Counted from the first letter of the stretch, positions 33,484-42,494 are shown. The stretch: DNA of 64,000 nucleotides from an uncultured Williamsia sp. (GCF_947494875.1 NZ_CANLWM010000001.1:186001-250000), one strand, 5' to 3'. Notes: generated by a model not told the origin, from the sequence alone. A program made the numbers and translations.

Positions 33484-34215
33484 ATGGCAGCGGCGATCAG
33501 GGTCATCGTCGGCGGACGGGAGATCCCGCCGTCGGAGGTCGAACGGTGGGAACGTCGCCGCGCGGCCTCGGTGCTGCGACGCCTCGGGGTCCGCGACGTC
33601 GACGCCGCGACTGTCGACATCGACGATCTCCGGAGCACCCTGACGGAGCGCAAGCTCGAACTCGGCCACTCCGGCATCGAGAAGCGGATCGGCCGGCAGC
33701 TCGCGATCACGGCGCGCGTCGCCTCGGTGGCCGCGGTCGTGTCCCGCGGGCGACGACGCATCGCGCGTACCGATCTCCTGTCGGACACCGGTTCCGCGAC
33801 CGCGTTCGCCGCGTGGTTCACCGACCGTGTCGAGACGGCTGACGAGCCGCGGATGCTGGTTGCCTGTCCCGATCACTACATGGTGCGGCGGTCGCCGCAA
33901 GGCCACAACGAGGTCACCGAGACCGTCGGCAACGCGCCGATGCCGTTGCGGCTCACCATCGACTACGACGATCTCGCATCACTACGCACGCCGCAGGACC
34001 CGGACTTCTCCTCACGGGTCGAGGGTGTCGCCTCCTCGACGCTGGGCGTCCGGATCGGCGGCGTGCGCCACCAGTTCCGCGACGAGGGGACCGGCTTCCG
34101 TGCGCGGCTCGCCGTCGAGTTCCCCGTCCTGCTCCCGCCGCCGATCGCCGACGCGCACCAGATGCACCTGGCGTGCGAGTTCTCGAACTGGATCCGCGCC
34201 TCGCTCCACGACTGA
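33484..34215 (+). CDS. protein of unknown function (243 aa)
   Basis: I do not recognise a family. 243 residues, soluble, no signal peptide. The N-terminal half is helical and basic (SEVERWERRRAASVLRRLGVRD, RVASVAAVVSRGRRRIART). The C-terminal half is strand-rich, with a conserved-looking DPDFSSRVEGVASSTLGVRIGGVRHQFRDEGTGFRARLAVEFP block. It has its own leaderless-type promoter and lies 86 bases upstream of rtcB, so a link to RNA repair is possible but unproven. Confidence 0.65.
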   Translation: MAAAIRVIVGGREIPPSEVERWERRRAASVLRRLGVRDVDAATVDIDDLRSTLTERKLELGHSGIEKRIGRQLAITARVASVAAVVSRGRRRIARTDLLSDTGSATAFAAWFTDRVETADEPRMLVACPDHYMVRRSPQGHNEVTETVGNAPMPLRLTIDYDDLASLRTPQDPDFSSRVEGVASSTLGVRIGGVRHQFRDEGTGFRARLAVEFPVLLPPPIADAHQMHLACEFSNWIRASLHD

Positions 34216-34301
34216 CGACCACCTTGTCCGGGCGCGGGAATTCCGTTGCACCACAGCCTCTCGACACGAACACTGGGTCGGCACATCGAGAGGAGAATCC
34301 C

Positions 34302-35489
34302 GTGCCCACCCGTGTCGGCAACCACAAGTTGCTCAGCTTCGCATCCGTCCTCGACGACAAGACCGTCGAGCAGGCGATCGAGGCTGCCCGGCTGCCGTTC
34401 GTCCACCCACACGTCGCCCTCATGCCCGACGCCCACTACGGCCGTGGGTCGTCGGTGGGCACGGTGCTGCCCACGGTCGACGCCGTGATCCCTGCCGCGG
34501 TCGGCGTCGACATCGGTTGCGGCATGATCGCCGTCCGCACCGTGCTCGACGCCGCGTCGATCACCGGGCGTGACCTCACCGCGCTCCGGGAGTCGATCGA
34601 GTCGGCGATCCCGTTGTCCCCCGGCAACTACAACCGCGGGACCGACCGGTTCGCCTTCACCGCAGCGCGGATCGCAGGGTTGGAGGAGCTGGCCGAGCGG
34701 GACGCCGTCGACCTCACGCACTCACCGAAGTGGCGTGAGCAGCTCGGGTCGCTCGGTGGCGGGAACCACTTCATCGAGCTCTGTCTCGACGAGGCCGACC
34801 GGGTGTGGATGTTCCTGCACTCGGGCTCGCGAGGTGTCGGACACCGCATCGCGTCGAGGTACATCACCCTCGCCCAGAAGCTCTGCCGCCAGTGGCATGT
34901 TCGCTTGCCGAACGCCGATCTCGCCTACGTCCCCTCGGGGACCGACGAGCTCGACGCCTACCTCCGCGACCTCGCATGGGCTCAGCGATTCGCGGCGGAG
35001 AACCGGGCGGAGATGATGGACCGGTTCCGGCAGACGCTCGCGCACTGGTCCGGCACCGACGACCCGGCGTCGCTCGAGGTCGAGCGCCTCAATTGTCACC
35101 ACAACTACACCGCCAGGGAGACCCACGGTGGTCGTGAGGTGTGGTTGACGCGAAAGGGTGCGATCGATGCTCGAGCGGGCGTGCGCGGACTCATCCCGGG
35201 GTCGATGGGCACGCGCTCGTACGTGGTCACGGGCAAGGGCGACGCCGCGTCGCTGTGTTCGGCACCGCACGGTGCCGGCCGCCGGTTCTCGCGGGCGGAG
35301 GCGAAGCGACGCTTCACCGAGGACGACCTCGCGGCGGCGATGACCGGTATCGAGTACCGCCACGGCGCCGACTGGATCGACGAGATCCCGATGGCCTACA
35401 AGGACATCGACGTCATCATGCGTGACGCCGAGGCCCTCGTCTCCGTCGACCACACCCTCCGGCAGATCCTCAACGTCAAGGGGACTTGA
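34302..35489 (+). CDS. rtcB: RNA-splicing ligase RtcB
   Basis: 395 residues from the GTG at 34302, behind a ribosome site (GAGGAGA). RtcB joins RNA 2',3'-cyclic-phosphate or 3'-phosphate ends to 5'-OH ends with GTP and Mn2+. Key residues are present: DIGCGM (Asp70, Cys73), GGGNHFIE (Asn155, His156), HSGSRGVGH (His173), CHHNYT (His266-267), and the guanylated His in APHGAGRRFSR (His323). The length is that of the shorter bacterial type. No archease or RtcA/RtcR gene is near and no sigma-54 promoter was seen. A perfect hairpin ends the transcript at 35501-35533. Confidence 0.95.
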   Translation: MPTRVGNHKLLSFASVLDDKTVEQAIEAARLPFVHPHVALMPDAHYGRGSSVGTVLPTVDAVIPAAVGVDIGCGMIAVRTVLDAASITGRDLTALRESIESAIPLSPGNYNRGTDRFAFTAARIAGLEELAERDAVDLTHSPKWREQLGSLGGGNHFIELCLDEADRVWMFLHSGSRGVGHRIASRYITLAQKLCRQWHVRLPNADLAYVPSGTDELDAYLRDLAWAQRFAAENRAEMMDRFRQTLAHWSGTDDPASLEVERLNCHHNYTARETHGGREVWLTRKGAIDARAGVRGLIPGSMGTRSYVVTGKGDAASLCSAPHGAGRRFSRAEAKRRFTEDDLAAAMTGIEYRHGADWIDEIPMAYKDIDVIMRDAEALVSVDHTLRQILNVKGT

Positions 35490-35500
35490 TCGGTCGGTGA

Positions 35501-35533
35501 CGTGCCCCGGGCCGACTCCCGGCCCGGGGCACG
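35501..35533. terminator. bidirectional terminator hairpin between rtcB and glycosyltransferase genes
   Basis: CGTGCCCCGGGCCG (35501-35514) and CGGCCCGGGGCACG (35520-35533) are perfect 14-base arms with a 5-base loop, placed between two convergent stops (35489 and 35570). Confidence 0.85.
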
Positions 35534-35569
35534 GTCGGGGGCAACCACGTCATCGGGCTCGCCCGTTCG

Positions 35570-36688
35570 TCACGCCGACGCGACCTCGTTCACCACCCGC
35601 GCCAGGGTCCGGCGGAACTCCACCGGCGAACACGCGGTCTCGACGTACGCCCATCCCTCTTCCCGGGAATCCACCCATGCCTGCTCGTCGGTGTAGAGGC
35701 GGGCGCACTCCTGTGCGAACTCCCCTGCCGTGTCTGCTGACCCGCAGACCCGACCGTCGATCCCCAACTGGTCCGTCAGGAGGCGCGTCGCCACGACCGG
35801 GATGCCTCGGCCGAGCGCCTCGGTCACCTTGTGGGGGATCCCCGAGGCAAAGCGTGTCGGCGCGACGAACACACGACACCGGTCGTACAGACCGGTGAGA
35901 TCGTCGAGCCGGCCATGGACCACGACGCGATCCGACGCGAGCGCCGACACCTCCTCGGACTCGACATGACCGACGAGGTGCAGTCGGACCTCGTGATCGA
36001 GCATCTCGTCGAGGAGCGGCAGCACCTCGGTCACGAACCAGACCACCGAGTCGACGTTGGGGAAGCGATCGGGTGTGCCCTCCAGCCGTCCGACGAAGAG
36101 GAGGTCTGATCGGTCGGCGAACCCCGGGCCGCTCCGACTGACCCGATCGGAATGCGCGAGCACATGGATCGGTACGTCGTGATGCGCAGCGATCACTGCT
36201 CTGTCCTGCGGGCCCACCGTCATGATCGCGTCGACGCCCCGCATCCGATCGAGCTCCACGGTCATCTCATCGGCGAATTCCGCGTCGGTCATCTGCGGCG
36301 GATACAGTCCGCGGCGGAGTCGTTCTCGTGGGGTCTCGAGCGCCTCGGCGTCATGGACCACGCCTGGTCGACCGCGCCGTCGCGGCCGAAAACCGGTGTC
36401 GTGGTACATCTGCAGCGGACCTGGGCGGCTCAGGATGACCACGTCGAACGAACGAACACGACGCCGGAGGAGCCGACGCAACCCCCGCACACCCCGTGAC
36501 CGATGGAACCGCACCGCACCGGTGAATGCCGCCGTCACCCTCTCCCGCTCTTCGTCCGACGCGGCAACGAGATACACCTCGACGCGATGCCCGTCGTCCA
36601 CCAGGCACCGAAGCATCTCGCGAGCGCGAGGGAACCCCGCGCCGCTGGTCGGATCCGGGATCCGCTCGTCGACGAGGAGGATCCGCAC
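35570..36688 (-). CDS. glycosyltransferase (GT4-like)
   Basis: About 372 residues from the GTG at 36688, five bases after the Ku stop. The N-terminal Rossmann half starts VRILLVDERIPDPTSGAGFPRAREML. The donor half has LLFVGRLEGTPDRFPNVDSVVWFVTEVLP, VVVHGRLDDLTGLYDRCRVFVAPTRFASGIPHKVTEALGRGIPVVAT. The GIPHKVTEALGRGIP stretch is the E-x7-E type nucleotide-sugar contact of GT-B, family-4-like enzymes (one Glu clear). Donor and acceptor are unknown. It follows ku on the same strand and may be read from the same message, although the products have no obvious shared role. Confidence 0.8.
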   Translation of the reverse strand: MRILLVDERIPDPTSGAGFPRAREMLRCLVDDGHRVEVYLVAASDEERERVTAAFTGAVRFHRSRGVRGLRRLLRRRVRSFDVVILSRPGPLQMYHDTGFRPRRRGRPGVVHDAEALETPRERLRRGLYPPQMTDAEFADEMTVELDRMRGVDAIMTVGPQDRAVIAAHHDVPIHVLAHSDRVSRSGPGFADRSDLLFVGRLEGTPDRFPNVDSVVWFVTEVLPLLDEMLDHEVRLHLVGHVESEEVSALASDRVVVHGRLDDLTGLYDRCRVFVAPTRFASGIPHKVTEALGRGIPVVATRLLTDQLGIDGRVCGSADTAGEFAQECARLYTDEQAWVDSREEGWAYVETACSPVEFRRTLARVVNEVASA

Positions 36689-36693
36689 CGGGC

Positions 36694-37659
36694 TCAGCCC
36701 GCCTTCTTCGCCGGGGCCTTCTTCGCGGTGGTCTTCTTGGCAGCGGTCTTCTTCGCGGTCGACTTCGCTGCGGTCTTCGCCGGTGCCTTCTTGGCGGTGG
36801 TCTTCTTCGCGGCCGCCTTCTTCGCCGGGGCCTTCTTCGTCGTGGACCCGCCACCGGAGGAGTCGGAATCGGTCGAGTCGCCGCGGCTCTTCACCGACGC
36901 ACGCAGGGCCGCCAGCAGATCGGCGACCTCGGAGTCGTCGTCGGACGCGTCGTCGGACTCCTCGGCGGTCGGGAACGCCTCGCTGCCCTGCGCTTTCGCC
37001 TCGATGAGCTTGCTCAGCTCGAGTTGGTAGGTGTCCTCGTACTCGTCCGGGTCGAAATCGGTGGCCATGCTGTCGATCAGCGACTGCGCCATCGACAACT
37101 CCTGCGGGCGGATCTCGGGTTCGTCGTCGAGGGAGGCGAACTCGGGCTTGCGGACCTCGTCGGGCCACAGCAACGTCTGCAGGGTCATCACGTTGTCGAC
37201 GACGCGCAGGGCGGCCAGCCGGGTGCGGTTGCGGAGGGTGAACGTCGCGATCGCGAGACGCTCGGTCTCGGCCAGCGCCTGCCGCAGCAGCACATACGCT
37301 TTCGTCGACTTCGACGCCGGCTCGAGGTAGTACGGCTTGTCGAAGTAGATCGGGTCGACCTGCTCCTCGGGCACGAAGCCGGTGATCGAGATCTCCGGGC
37401 TCCGCTGCACGGGCAGCTCGGCGAGATCGGACTTGGTGAGGATCACCGTCTCCCCCGAGTCGGCCTCGTAGGCGTTGGCGATGTCGGAGAACTCGACCTC
37501 GGTGTCCGTTCCCTCACGCACCTTGCGGTAGCGGATCCGGGTGCCGTCCTTCGAGTCGACCTGATGCGAGGTGCGATCGTGCGACTCCGTCGCCGAGTAG
37601 ACCTTGACCGGGACGTTCACCAGGCCAAAGCTCAGATCGCCTTTCCAGATCGAGCGCAT
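36694..37659 (-). CDS. ku: non-homologous end-joining protein Ku
   Basis: 321 residues from the ATG at 37659 (an in-frame ATG two codons earlier is possible). The Ku core, about 1-250, begins MRSIWKGDLSFGLVNVPVKVYSATESHD and includes YFDKPYYLEPASKSTKAYVLLRQALAE and WPDEVRKPEF. Homodimers ring broken DNA ends and recruit ligase D. After an acidic linker the last 55 residues are repeats of KKAPAKKA/AKKTTAK, a basic tail like that of mycobacterial Ku, which helps DNA binding and threading. No ligD is in the window. It is the first gene of a likely two-gene unit with the glycosyltransferase. Confidence 0.95.
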   Translation of the reverse strand: MRSIWKGDLSFGLVNVPVKVYSATESHDRTSHQVDSKDGTRIRYRKVREGTDTEVEFSDIANAYEADSGETVILTKSDLAELPVQRSPEISITGFVPEEQVDPIYFDKPYYLEPASKSTKAYVLLRQALAETERLAIATFTLRNRTRLAALRVVDNVMTLQTLLWPDEVRKPEFASLDDEPEIRPQELSMAQSLIDSMATDFDPDEYEDTYQLELSKLIEAKAQGSEAFPTAEESDDASDDDSEVADLLAALRASVKSRGDSTDSDSSGGGSTTKKAPAKKAAAKKTTAKKAPAKTAAKSTAKKTAAKKTTAKKAPAKKAG

Positions 37660-37722
37660 CTGCACATTGTGCCCACCAGGGGTCCTCGCCGCAGCCCCCT
37701 GCGCACCATGACGCGCCGGGAT

Positions 37723-38538
37723 TCACCCGAGTCGTGCCCGGAGCGCCGCCACCACCGCGGCACGGGTGCCGGGCTGCACCCGGTCACCGAACATCGCGTA
37801 GAGCGGGACGTGGGGGATGTCCGGCAGGTCCCGCACGCGTCGCAGACCGTCGGGCACGGGCCCGATGCGTGGCAGCGGCGTCATACCCGCACCGCCGCGG
37901 GCATTGGCGAGAACCGTGCTCAGATCGGCACATTCGCGCTGCACGTGGTAGTCCCTGCCGGCGAGGGACGCGATCGCCAGATGCCGGACGGCGCACGGGT
38001 TGGCGAAGAGCACCAGCGACTCCGAGGCCACACCGTCGGCGCTCATCCACTGCAGGGGCAGATCCGCGATGTGGACACTCCCCAGCGCCGGCCGGGTCAG
38101 CATCAACGCGACGTCGGCACGGTCGTCGTCGGCGAGCTGTCGGACACGCTCGCTGCGGGTCAGCCGGACGCGGACGTCCATCTCCGGATGGTGGCGGTCG
38201 AGGGTCCTGACGACCGCCGGGACCAGGAACTCGGCGGCGTGTTCGGTGGCCGCGACCAGCAATTCCCCGTCGCCCGGCGGTGACAGGGCACGCACGGCGG
38301 CGTCGTGGGCCTCCAGAAGTGCCCGTGCACGGCCGACGAGTTCCTCCCCGTCGCTGGTGAGCCCCACTCCGCGACCCTGGGCCATGAGGAGCCGGCATCC
38401 CAGCTCGGCCTCGAGCTTGCGGATGTGTCCGCTGACCGCGGCCGGGGACAGGTGCAGCGCCTCGGCTGCCGGGCGGACCCCGGAGACCGCCGCGACGGTC
38501 ACGAGACTCCGCAACCGGGGGATGTCGAGGGTCACCAT
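37723..38538 (-). CDS. LysR-family regulator
   Basis: 271 residues from the ATG at 38538. Winged HTH at about 1-60: IPRLRSLVTVAAVSGVRPAAEALHLSPAAVSGHIRKLEAELGCRLL. The effector domain starts GELLVAATEHAAEFLVPAVV. It is divergent from an EamA-type transporter with 81 bases between, so it probably controls that exporter. The ligand is unknown. Confidence 0.87.
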   Translation of the reverse strand: MVTLDIPRLRSLVTVAAVSGVRPAAEALHLSPAAVSGHIRKLEAELGCRLLMAQGRGVGLTSDGEELVGRARALLEAHDAAVRALSPPGDGELLVAATEHAAEFLVPAVVRTLDRHHPEMDVRVRLTRSERVRQLADDDRADVALMLTRPALGSVHIADLPLQWMSADGVASESLVLFANPCAVRHLAIASLAGRDYHVQRECADLSTVLANARGGAGMTPLPRIGPVPDGLRRVRDLPDIPHVPLYAMFGDRVQPGTRAAVVAALRARLG

Positions 38539-38619
38539 GGCCGCCAGTGTGCCATGACGACCGTCAACGAATCGTGAACGTTCTTGCGGCCTCGACGCCG
38601 ACGGTCGCACGGTGGACCC

Positions 38620-39603
38620 ATGACCCGCACTGCATCTTCAGCGAGCACCATGTCGATCGGCCTCGTGGTGCCGACCGTCGTGTTGTACGCGGCCGGCTAC
38701 CCGATCGGCGCGGCGACGATCGCCGTGATGTCCCCGTTCCTGGTCATCCTCATCCGATTCGCCGTCTCCGCGGTGCTGCTGTGGGGGCTGCTGGCGGTCC
38801 GCAGGGTGCCGCTGCCGCCGCGCCGACAGCTCGGGCACGCGGCGATCGCAGGCCTCCTCACGCAGGGGGTGCAGTTCATCGGGTGTTACTGGGGGCTGTC
38901 GCACGGTGTGCCCGCCGGTCTCGCGGCGCTGATCGTGGCCCTGAACCCGGTGGCCACCTCGGCGATCTTGATGGCCGCCTTCGGGCATCGCGAATCCCGC
39001 TGGGGTGTGGTCGCTCTCATCCTCGCGACGGTGTCGGTGGTACTCGCCTGCGCCCCGTCGCTGGCGACCGATCACCACCTCGGCGTGGGCATCGTCGCCG
39101 TCGTCGTGGGCATGCTCGGCCTGTCACTCGGCGGGATCCACCAGGGCCGGCACTGCGCGGGGATGGACCCCGCGCTCATCACCGCGATCGGGATCACCGC
39201 CTCCACCCCGCTCGCCGCGGTCATCGCGGCGGTGTACCCGATGCACGTCACCGACTTGCCCCGCGCCGCCGTCCTCCTCGTCGTCATGGTCGTCTTCAGC
39301 TCGATCGGCGCGACGTCGCTCTACGCCGCCTGCATCGCGCGATCGGGGCCGCGGGGCGCCTCGATCCTGTTCGCGGTCATCCCGTCGGTCGCGGGCGTCA
39401 TGGCGTGGATAGGCCTCGGCGAGGCGCTGTCGCCGCTGGCCGTGGTCGGTCTGGTGATCGGCGCGCTGGCCTGCGTCGTGCAGGCCCGCGCAGGTCAGGC
39501 GCGCTCGGAGGTCTCCACCACCGACAGCGCCGACCGCGGGCAGGCACGCACCGCCCGGACGACGCGACCGGTGTCGGAGGCCGCGACCTCCGGTTCCCGC
39601 TGA
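38620..39603 (+). CDS. EamA-family (DMT) transporter
   Basis: 327 residues from the ATG at 38620. Ten membrane helices in two EamA halves: PTVVLYAAGYPIGAATIAVMSPFLVILIRFAVSAVLLWGLL begins the first, GMLGLSLGGIHQGRHCAG the second. The family exports metabolites such as amino acids or drugs. The last 36 residues (after QARAGQAR) are polar and low in complexity. They are read from DNA that also encodes the end of the opposite-strand ferredoxin (39495-39603). The divergent LysR gene is the likely regulator. Confidence 0.85.
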   Translation: MTRTASSASTMSIGLVVPTVVLYAAGYPIGAATIAVMSPFLVILIRFAVSAVLLWGLLAVRRVPLPPRRQLGHAAIAGLLTQGVQFIGCYWGLSHGVPAGLAALIVALNPVATSAILMAAFGHRESRWGVVALILATVSVVLACAPSLATDHHLGVGIVAVVVGMLGLSLGGIHQGRHCAGMDPALITAIGITASTPLAAVIAAVYPMHVTDLPRAAVLLVVMVVFSSIGATSLYAACIARSGPRGASILFAVIPSVAGVMAWIGLGEALSPLAVVGLVIGALACVVQARAGQARSEVSTTDSADRGQARTARTTRPVSEAATSGSR

Positions 39604-39746
39604 TCCGTCGTCCGCGGGTCGGCGATCGCGATCGGGTAGCCCCACGGGTCCCGTGCGAGGGTCGCGGGCAGCAACTCCGCGCACAGTCCCCGGCCGTCGC
39701 ACCGGGTGAAGTCGATGTGGACCGCGGTCCGCTCGGTGCGGGTCAT
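39495..39746 (-). CDS. ferredoxin, [3Fe-4S]-type
   Basis: 83 residues from the ATG at 39746, overlapping the TGA of the NuoF-like gene (ATGA). Cluster ligands follow the C-x5-C-xn-C-P pattern: Cys16, Cys22 and Cys69-Pro70. The missing fourth Cys points to a [3Fe-4S] cluster, as in ferredoxins that serve actinobacterial cytochromes P450. It is the last gene of the apbE redox operon and is a plausible electron carrier to or from the NuoF-like protein. Its final 109 bases, including the last Cys codon, lie antiparallel to the EamA gene. Confidence 0.85.
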   Translation of the reverse strand: MTRTERTAVHIDFTRCDGRGLCAELLPATLARDPWGYPIAIADPRTTDQREPEVAASDTGRVVRAVRACPRSALSVVETSERA

Positions 39747-40978
39747 CGGTGTCCTCCGGGTGTACGGGCGGCGCATCGGCCGACTGCGTGCTGAGGGACG
39801 TCGTCGGCGAAGGCGACGAGGGCAGACCGCACGAGCCGCGCCGTGCCGTCGGGGTGCGCGCAGGCCCCCCGCCCGTCGACGGTGGCGGCCAAGCGCGCCA
39901 CGATCTCCGCCCGCTCGGCGCCGCCGTGGGTCACGAGATCACGGAACGCATCGGACAGGGCGGGGAGGCCGAACATGCACGGACCGCACTGACCGGCGGA
40001 CTCGCCGGCGAGGTGGTCGACGATCGCGACGGTCGCCTCGAGGCCGCACGACCCGGCGGGAAGCGAGTGGACGATCCCGGCACCCGGACTCGCCCCGACC
40101 TCCCGCAGCGATCCCGCTGACAGGGCCAGCGACCCGATCGCACGACCGTCGATCCACGTGCCGTGGAACCCGCCGACGAGGACGGCGCGGGCGCTCCGGT
40201 CGACGACCGAGGCCAACGGCGCACCGATGTCGCACTCCGCGACGCCCCGGATCTCCCGGTCGTCGGACAGGGTGACCAGCATGGAACCGGGTTCAGCCCC
40301 GGTGCCGCGCTCGCGGAACCACTCTGCGCCGTGCCGGTCGATCAGCGCGACCTGCGCCAGAGTCTCGACGTTGTGGACGACCGTCGGCCGTCCACGGAGT
40401 CCGGCGGTCGCGGTCGGGACACGTCGGTCGTGAGGCAGTCCGGGTCCCCCGGCGACTCGGTCGACCACCGCCGTCGTCTCACCGGAGACGAAGCGGTCGG
40501 CGGCGTCGACGACCACCGTCGGTCGGCGCGCCCACCCCACCGCGATCCTGCGGTCGACGATCGCGCGCAACCGCGGCGCCAGCGACGCCGGCGCGACCAG
40601 GTAGGTCTCGGACGCGCCGACCGCCGACGCCACGGCGGCCAGTCCGTCGAGCACCAGGTGCGGCGCCTCCATGAGCAGGACGACGTCCTTGCGGGACAGT
40701 GGCTCACCCTCGGCGCCGTTGGCGATGACGACCGAGCGTTGGCCCCGGGTCATGGCGGTCCGGGCGGCCACGAGCTTCGTGGCGACCGGGAAGGCCGCAC
40801 CACCCCGACCGGTCAGACCCGATCGGTCGATCTCGTCGATGATCACCGGTCCGTGCAGGCGGCGCGGTCCGTGGACGGCGGCGTGACGGTCGAGGTCGTC
40901 ACCCACCCCGACCAGCAACCGGCGACGACCTCTCGGAGCCGACGCCGCTCCGAGCGGCGTCGTCGCGGCCGCGGTCAT
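39743..40978 (-). CDS. NuoF-like (51-kDa subunit/SLBB) flavoprotein
   Basis: 411 residues from the ATG at 40978. The FMN/NADH-binding half has LTGRGGAAFPVATK (55-68) and IANGAEGEPLSRKD (85-98), both typical of NuoF, HoxF and RnfC. The C-terminal half has SAGQCGPCMFGLPAL and GRGACAHPDG. These give three cysteines where NuoF uses four for its [4Fe-4S] cluster; the first ligand of SCGxCxPC is Ala here. The protein is expected to oxidise NAD(P)H and pass electrons to the ferredoxin and/or the ferric-reductase-like membrane protein encoded by overlapping neighbours. It is not a part of complex I. Confidence 0.85.
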   Translation of the reverse strand: MTAAATTPLGAASAPRGRRRLLVGVGDDLDRHAAVHGPRRLHGPVIIDEIDRSGLTGRGGAAFPVATKLVAARTAMTRGQRSVVIANGAEGEPLSRKDVVLLMEAPHLVLDGLAAVASAVGASETYLVAPASLAPRLRAIVDRRIAVGWARRPTVVVDAADRFVSGETTAVVDRVAGGPGLPHDRRVPTATAGLRGRPTVVHNVETLAQVALIDRHGAEWFRERGTGAEPGSMLVTLSDDREIRGVAECDIGAPLASVVDRSARAVLVGGFHGTWIDGRAIGSLALSAGSLREVGASPGAGIVHSLPAGSCGLEATVAIVDHLAGESAGQCGPCMFGLPALSDAFRDLVTHGGAERAEIVARLAATVDGRGACAHPDGTARLVRSALVAFADDVPQHAVGRCAARTPGGHR

Positions 40979-41556
40979 CGCACACCCGCCAGAGGCCTGT
41001 TCGCGCGCGCGGTCGTCCGCGCGGCGGCGAACTCGCCGGGCAGGGTCAACCGGGCGACGACCGCCGCGACGACGAGGACGGCACAGGCCGCGCAGACGGC
41101 GATCATCCATGCGTGACCCGTGTCGGTCCCGCTGCCGAGGGCGTGGACGAACGCGACGGGCCACAGCAGGTACGTGACGAGATGCAGGACACGGAAGACG
41201 TTCGGACTCAATCGATGTCGAAGAAGTCCGGTCACGACTACGACGATCAGCAGGTCGAGCGCGAGCGTGCCCAGCCCCACCCACAGCGGCGCGTAGCCGG
41301 CGCGGAACGGGAGGACGACGTCGACGAGGTCGATCTGTGCGTAGGGGTCGACGACCATCGTGGTCACGTGCAGGACCACGAGCAGCGTCGCCCCGAGCGC
41401 GACCGACCGGTGCAGCGAGGACACCGCGAACCGCGGCAAGCCGGGCAGAGACCGTCCCGAGCGTGCCGCGACGCCGAGCGCGATCGACAGGGACAGCAGC
41501 ATCAGCGCGGTGAGGCCGGTCCCCCGGCCCAGCGCCCAGAGGGCCTCGTCGCTCAT
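40975..41556 (-). CDS. ferric-reductase-like transmembrane protein
   Basis: 193 residues from the ATG at 41556. About five to six membrane helices. SSLHRSVALGATLLVVLHVTTMV supplies two His in one helix, and VFRVLHLVTYLLWPVAFVHALGSGTD two more, the spacing expected for two b-type hemes of the ferric reductase-like (FRD/MsrQ) fold. It probably carries electrons across the membrane. The ATG overlaps the stop of apbE, and its stop overlaps the NuoF-like start, so the three are strictly coupled. Confidence 0.85.
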   Translation of the reverse strand: MSDEALWALGRGTGLTALMLLSLSIALGVAARSGRSLPGLPRFAVSSLHRSVALGATLLVVLHVTTMVVDPYAQIDLVDVVLPFRAGYAPLWVGLGTLALDLLIVVVVTGLLRHRLSPNVFRVLHLVTYLLWPVAFVHALGSGTDTGHAWMIAVCAACAVLVVAAVVARLTLPGEFAAARTTARANRPLAGVR

Positions 41557-42491
41557 GCCGCCCGCTCTCGCTCGTCGGGCCAGCCGCCGAGCCTGACCAC
41601 GGTGCCGTCGGCGGAGACGAGGCGCGCAGGAAGACCAGTGCCGGCGGCGAAGTCGTCGCCCTCCCGCCCGGTGACGATCGATGCGGTACTGGCGGTGTTC
41701 GCGTCGACACATCTCCGTGCCGCAACCGTGACGGTGACCCAGCGCTCGTCGGCCGGCAGCCCCGTCCACGGGTCGATGATGTGGTGGCGGTCGATGCCCT
41801 GCGCGTCACGCCAGCGACGGTGCAGCGTGCTCGACGTCGCGACGCCGCAGTCACCGCTCACCGCGATCTGGGCGGTCGGCTGACCGGGGCCGTCGTCGAC
41901 CAGGATCTGCCACCCGCCGGAGGGATGCGCTCCGCGCGTGGCGATGTCCCCTCCGAGGTCGACGAGCACCCCGCTTCCGGTCCGCGACGCGACCACGTCG
42001 GCGGCCAGGTCCGCCGCGACGGCCTTGGCGGTCGCTCCCAGGTCCAGGGTCACGCCCTCCGGGACGGTCAGGGTGTCGCCGCGACGCACGACCATGCCCG
42101 CGTGCGCGCGGTGCGCGGCGATCGAGCGCCGGAACCGCCGGGTGGGGTCCGCGGCGTGGACCGGATCGGTGAGGGATGCGAGGTCGCGGTCATATCCGAG
42201 GGCGACGAGCCGTTGGCCCACCGTCGGGTCGACCGCGCCCCGGGACACATGCGCGGCGCTGAGCGCGGCGTCGACCAGGGTGGCGAGCATCGGTGAGATC
42301 CGAGTCGGCCGTCCGCGGCGGATCGACGAGCTGTTCAGCTCGGCGTCGTCACGGAAGCGGCTGCAGGCACGGTCGACGTCGTCGAGGACGGTCGCGACGA
42401 TCGCGCGGGCGTCCTCGAGCGCGGAGGGATCGGCGACGGTGACCGATGCGTCGAGACCCCAGACGGTCCAGTGGGAGGTCGCGGTGGCCAT
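41553..42491 (-). CDS. apbE: FAD:protein FMN transferase
   Basis: 312 residues. ApbE moves FMN from FAD onto a Ser/Thr of a target protein. Motifs are present: VTLDLGATAKAVAADLAADVV, LVDLGGDIATRG, DRHHIIDPWTGLPA and ANTASTASIV. No signal peptide is visible; some actinobacterial ApbE proteins are exported as lipoproteins, this one seems not. Neighbours are a secreted 94-residue protein (3 bases upstream) and the ferric-reductase-like gene (overlapping). An FMN-binding domain protein, the usual target, is not in the operon. Confidence 0.93.
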   Translation of the reverse strand: MATATSHWTVWGLDASVTVADPSALEDARAIVATVLDDVDRACSRFRDDAELNSSSIRRGRPTRISPMLATLVDAALSAAHVSRGAVDPTVGQRLVALGYDRDLASLTDPVHAADPTRRFRRSIAAHRAHAGMVVRRGDTLTVPEGVTLDLGATAKAVAADLAADVVASRTGSGVLVDLGGDIATRGAHPSGGWQILVDDGPGQPTAQIAVSGDCGVATSSTLHRRWRDAQGIDRHHIIDPWTGLPADERWVTVTVAARRCVDANTASTASIVTGREGDDFAAGTGLPARLVSADGTVVRLGGWPDERERAA

Positions 42492-42494
42492 GTC

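Noticed and set aside
36694-36860. Strongly repetitive DNA that could be taken for a repeat array
   Set aside because: It encodes the AKK/KAP tail of Ku; the repetition follows codon usage for Lys, Ala and Pro.
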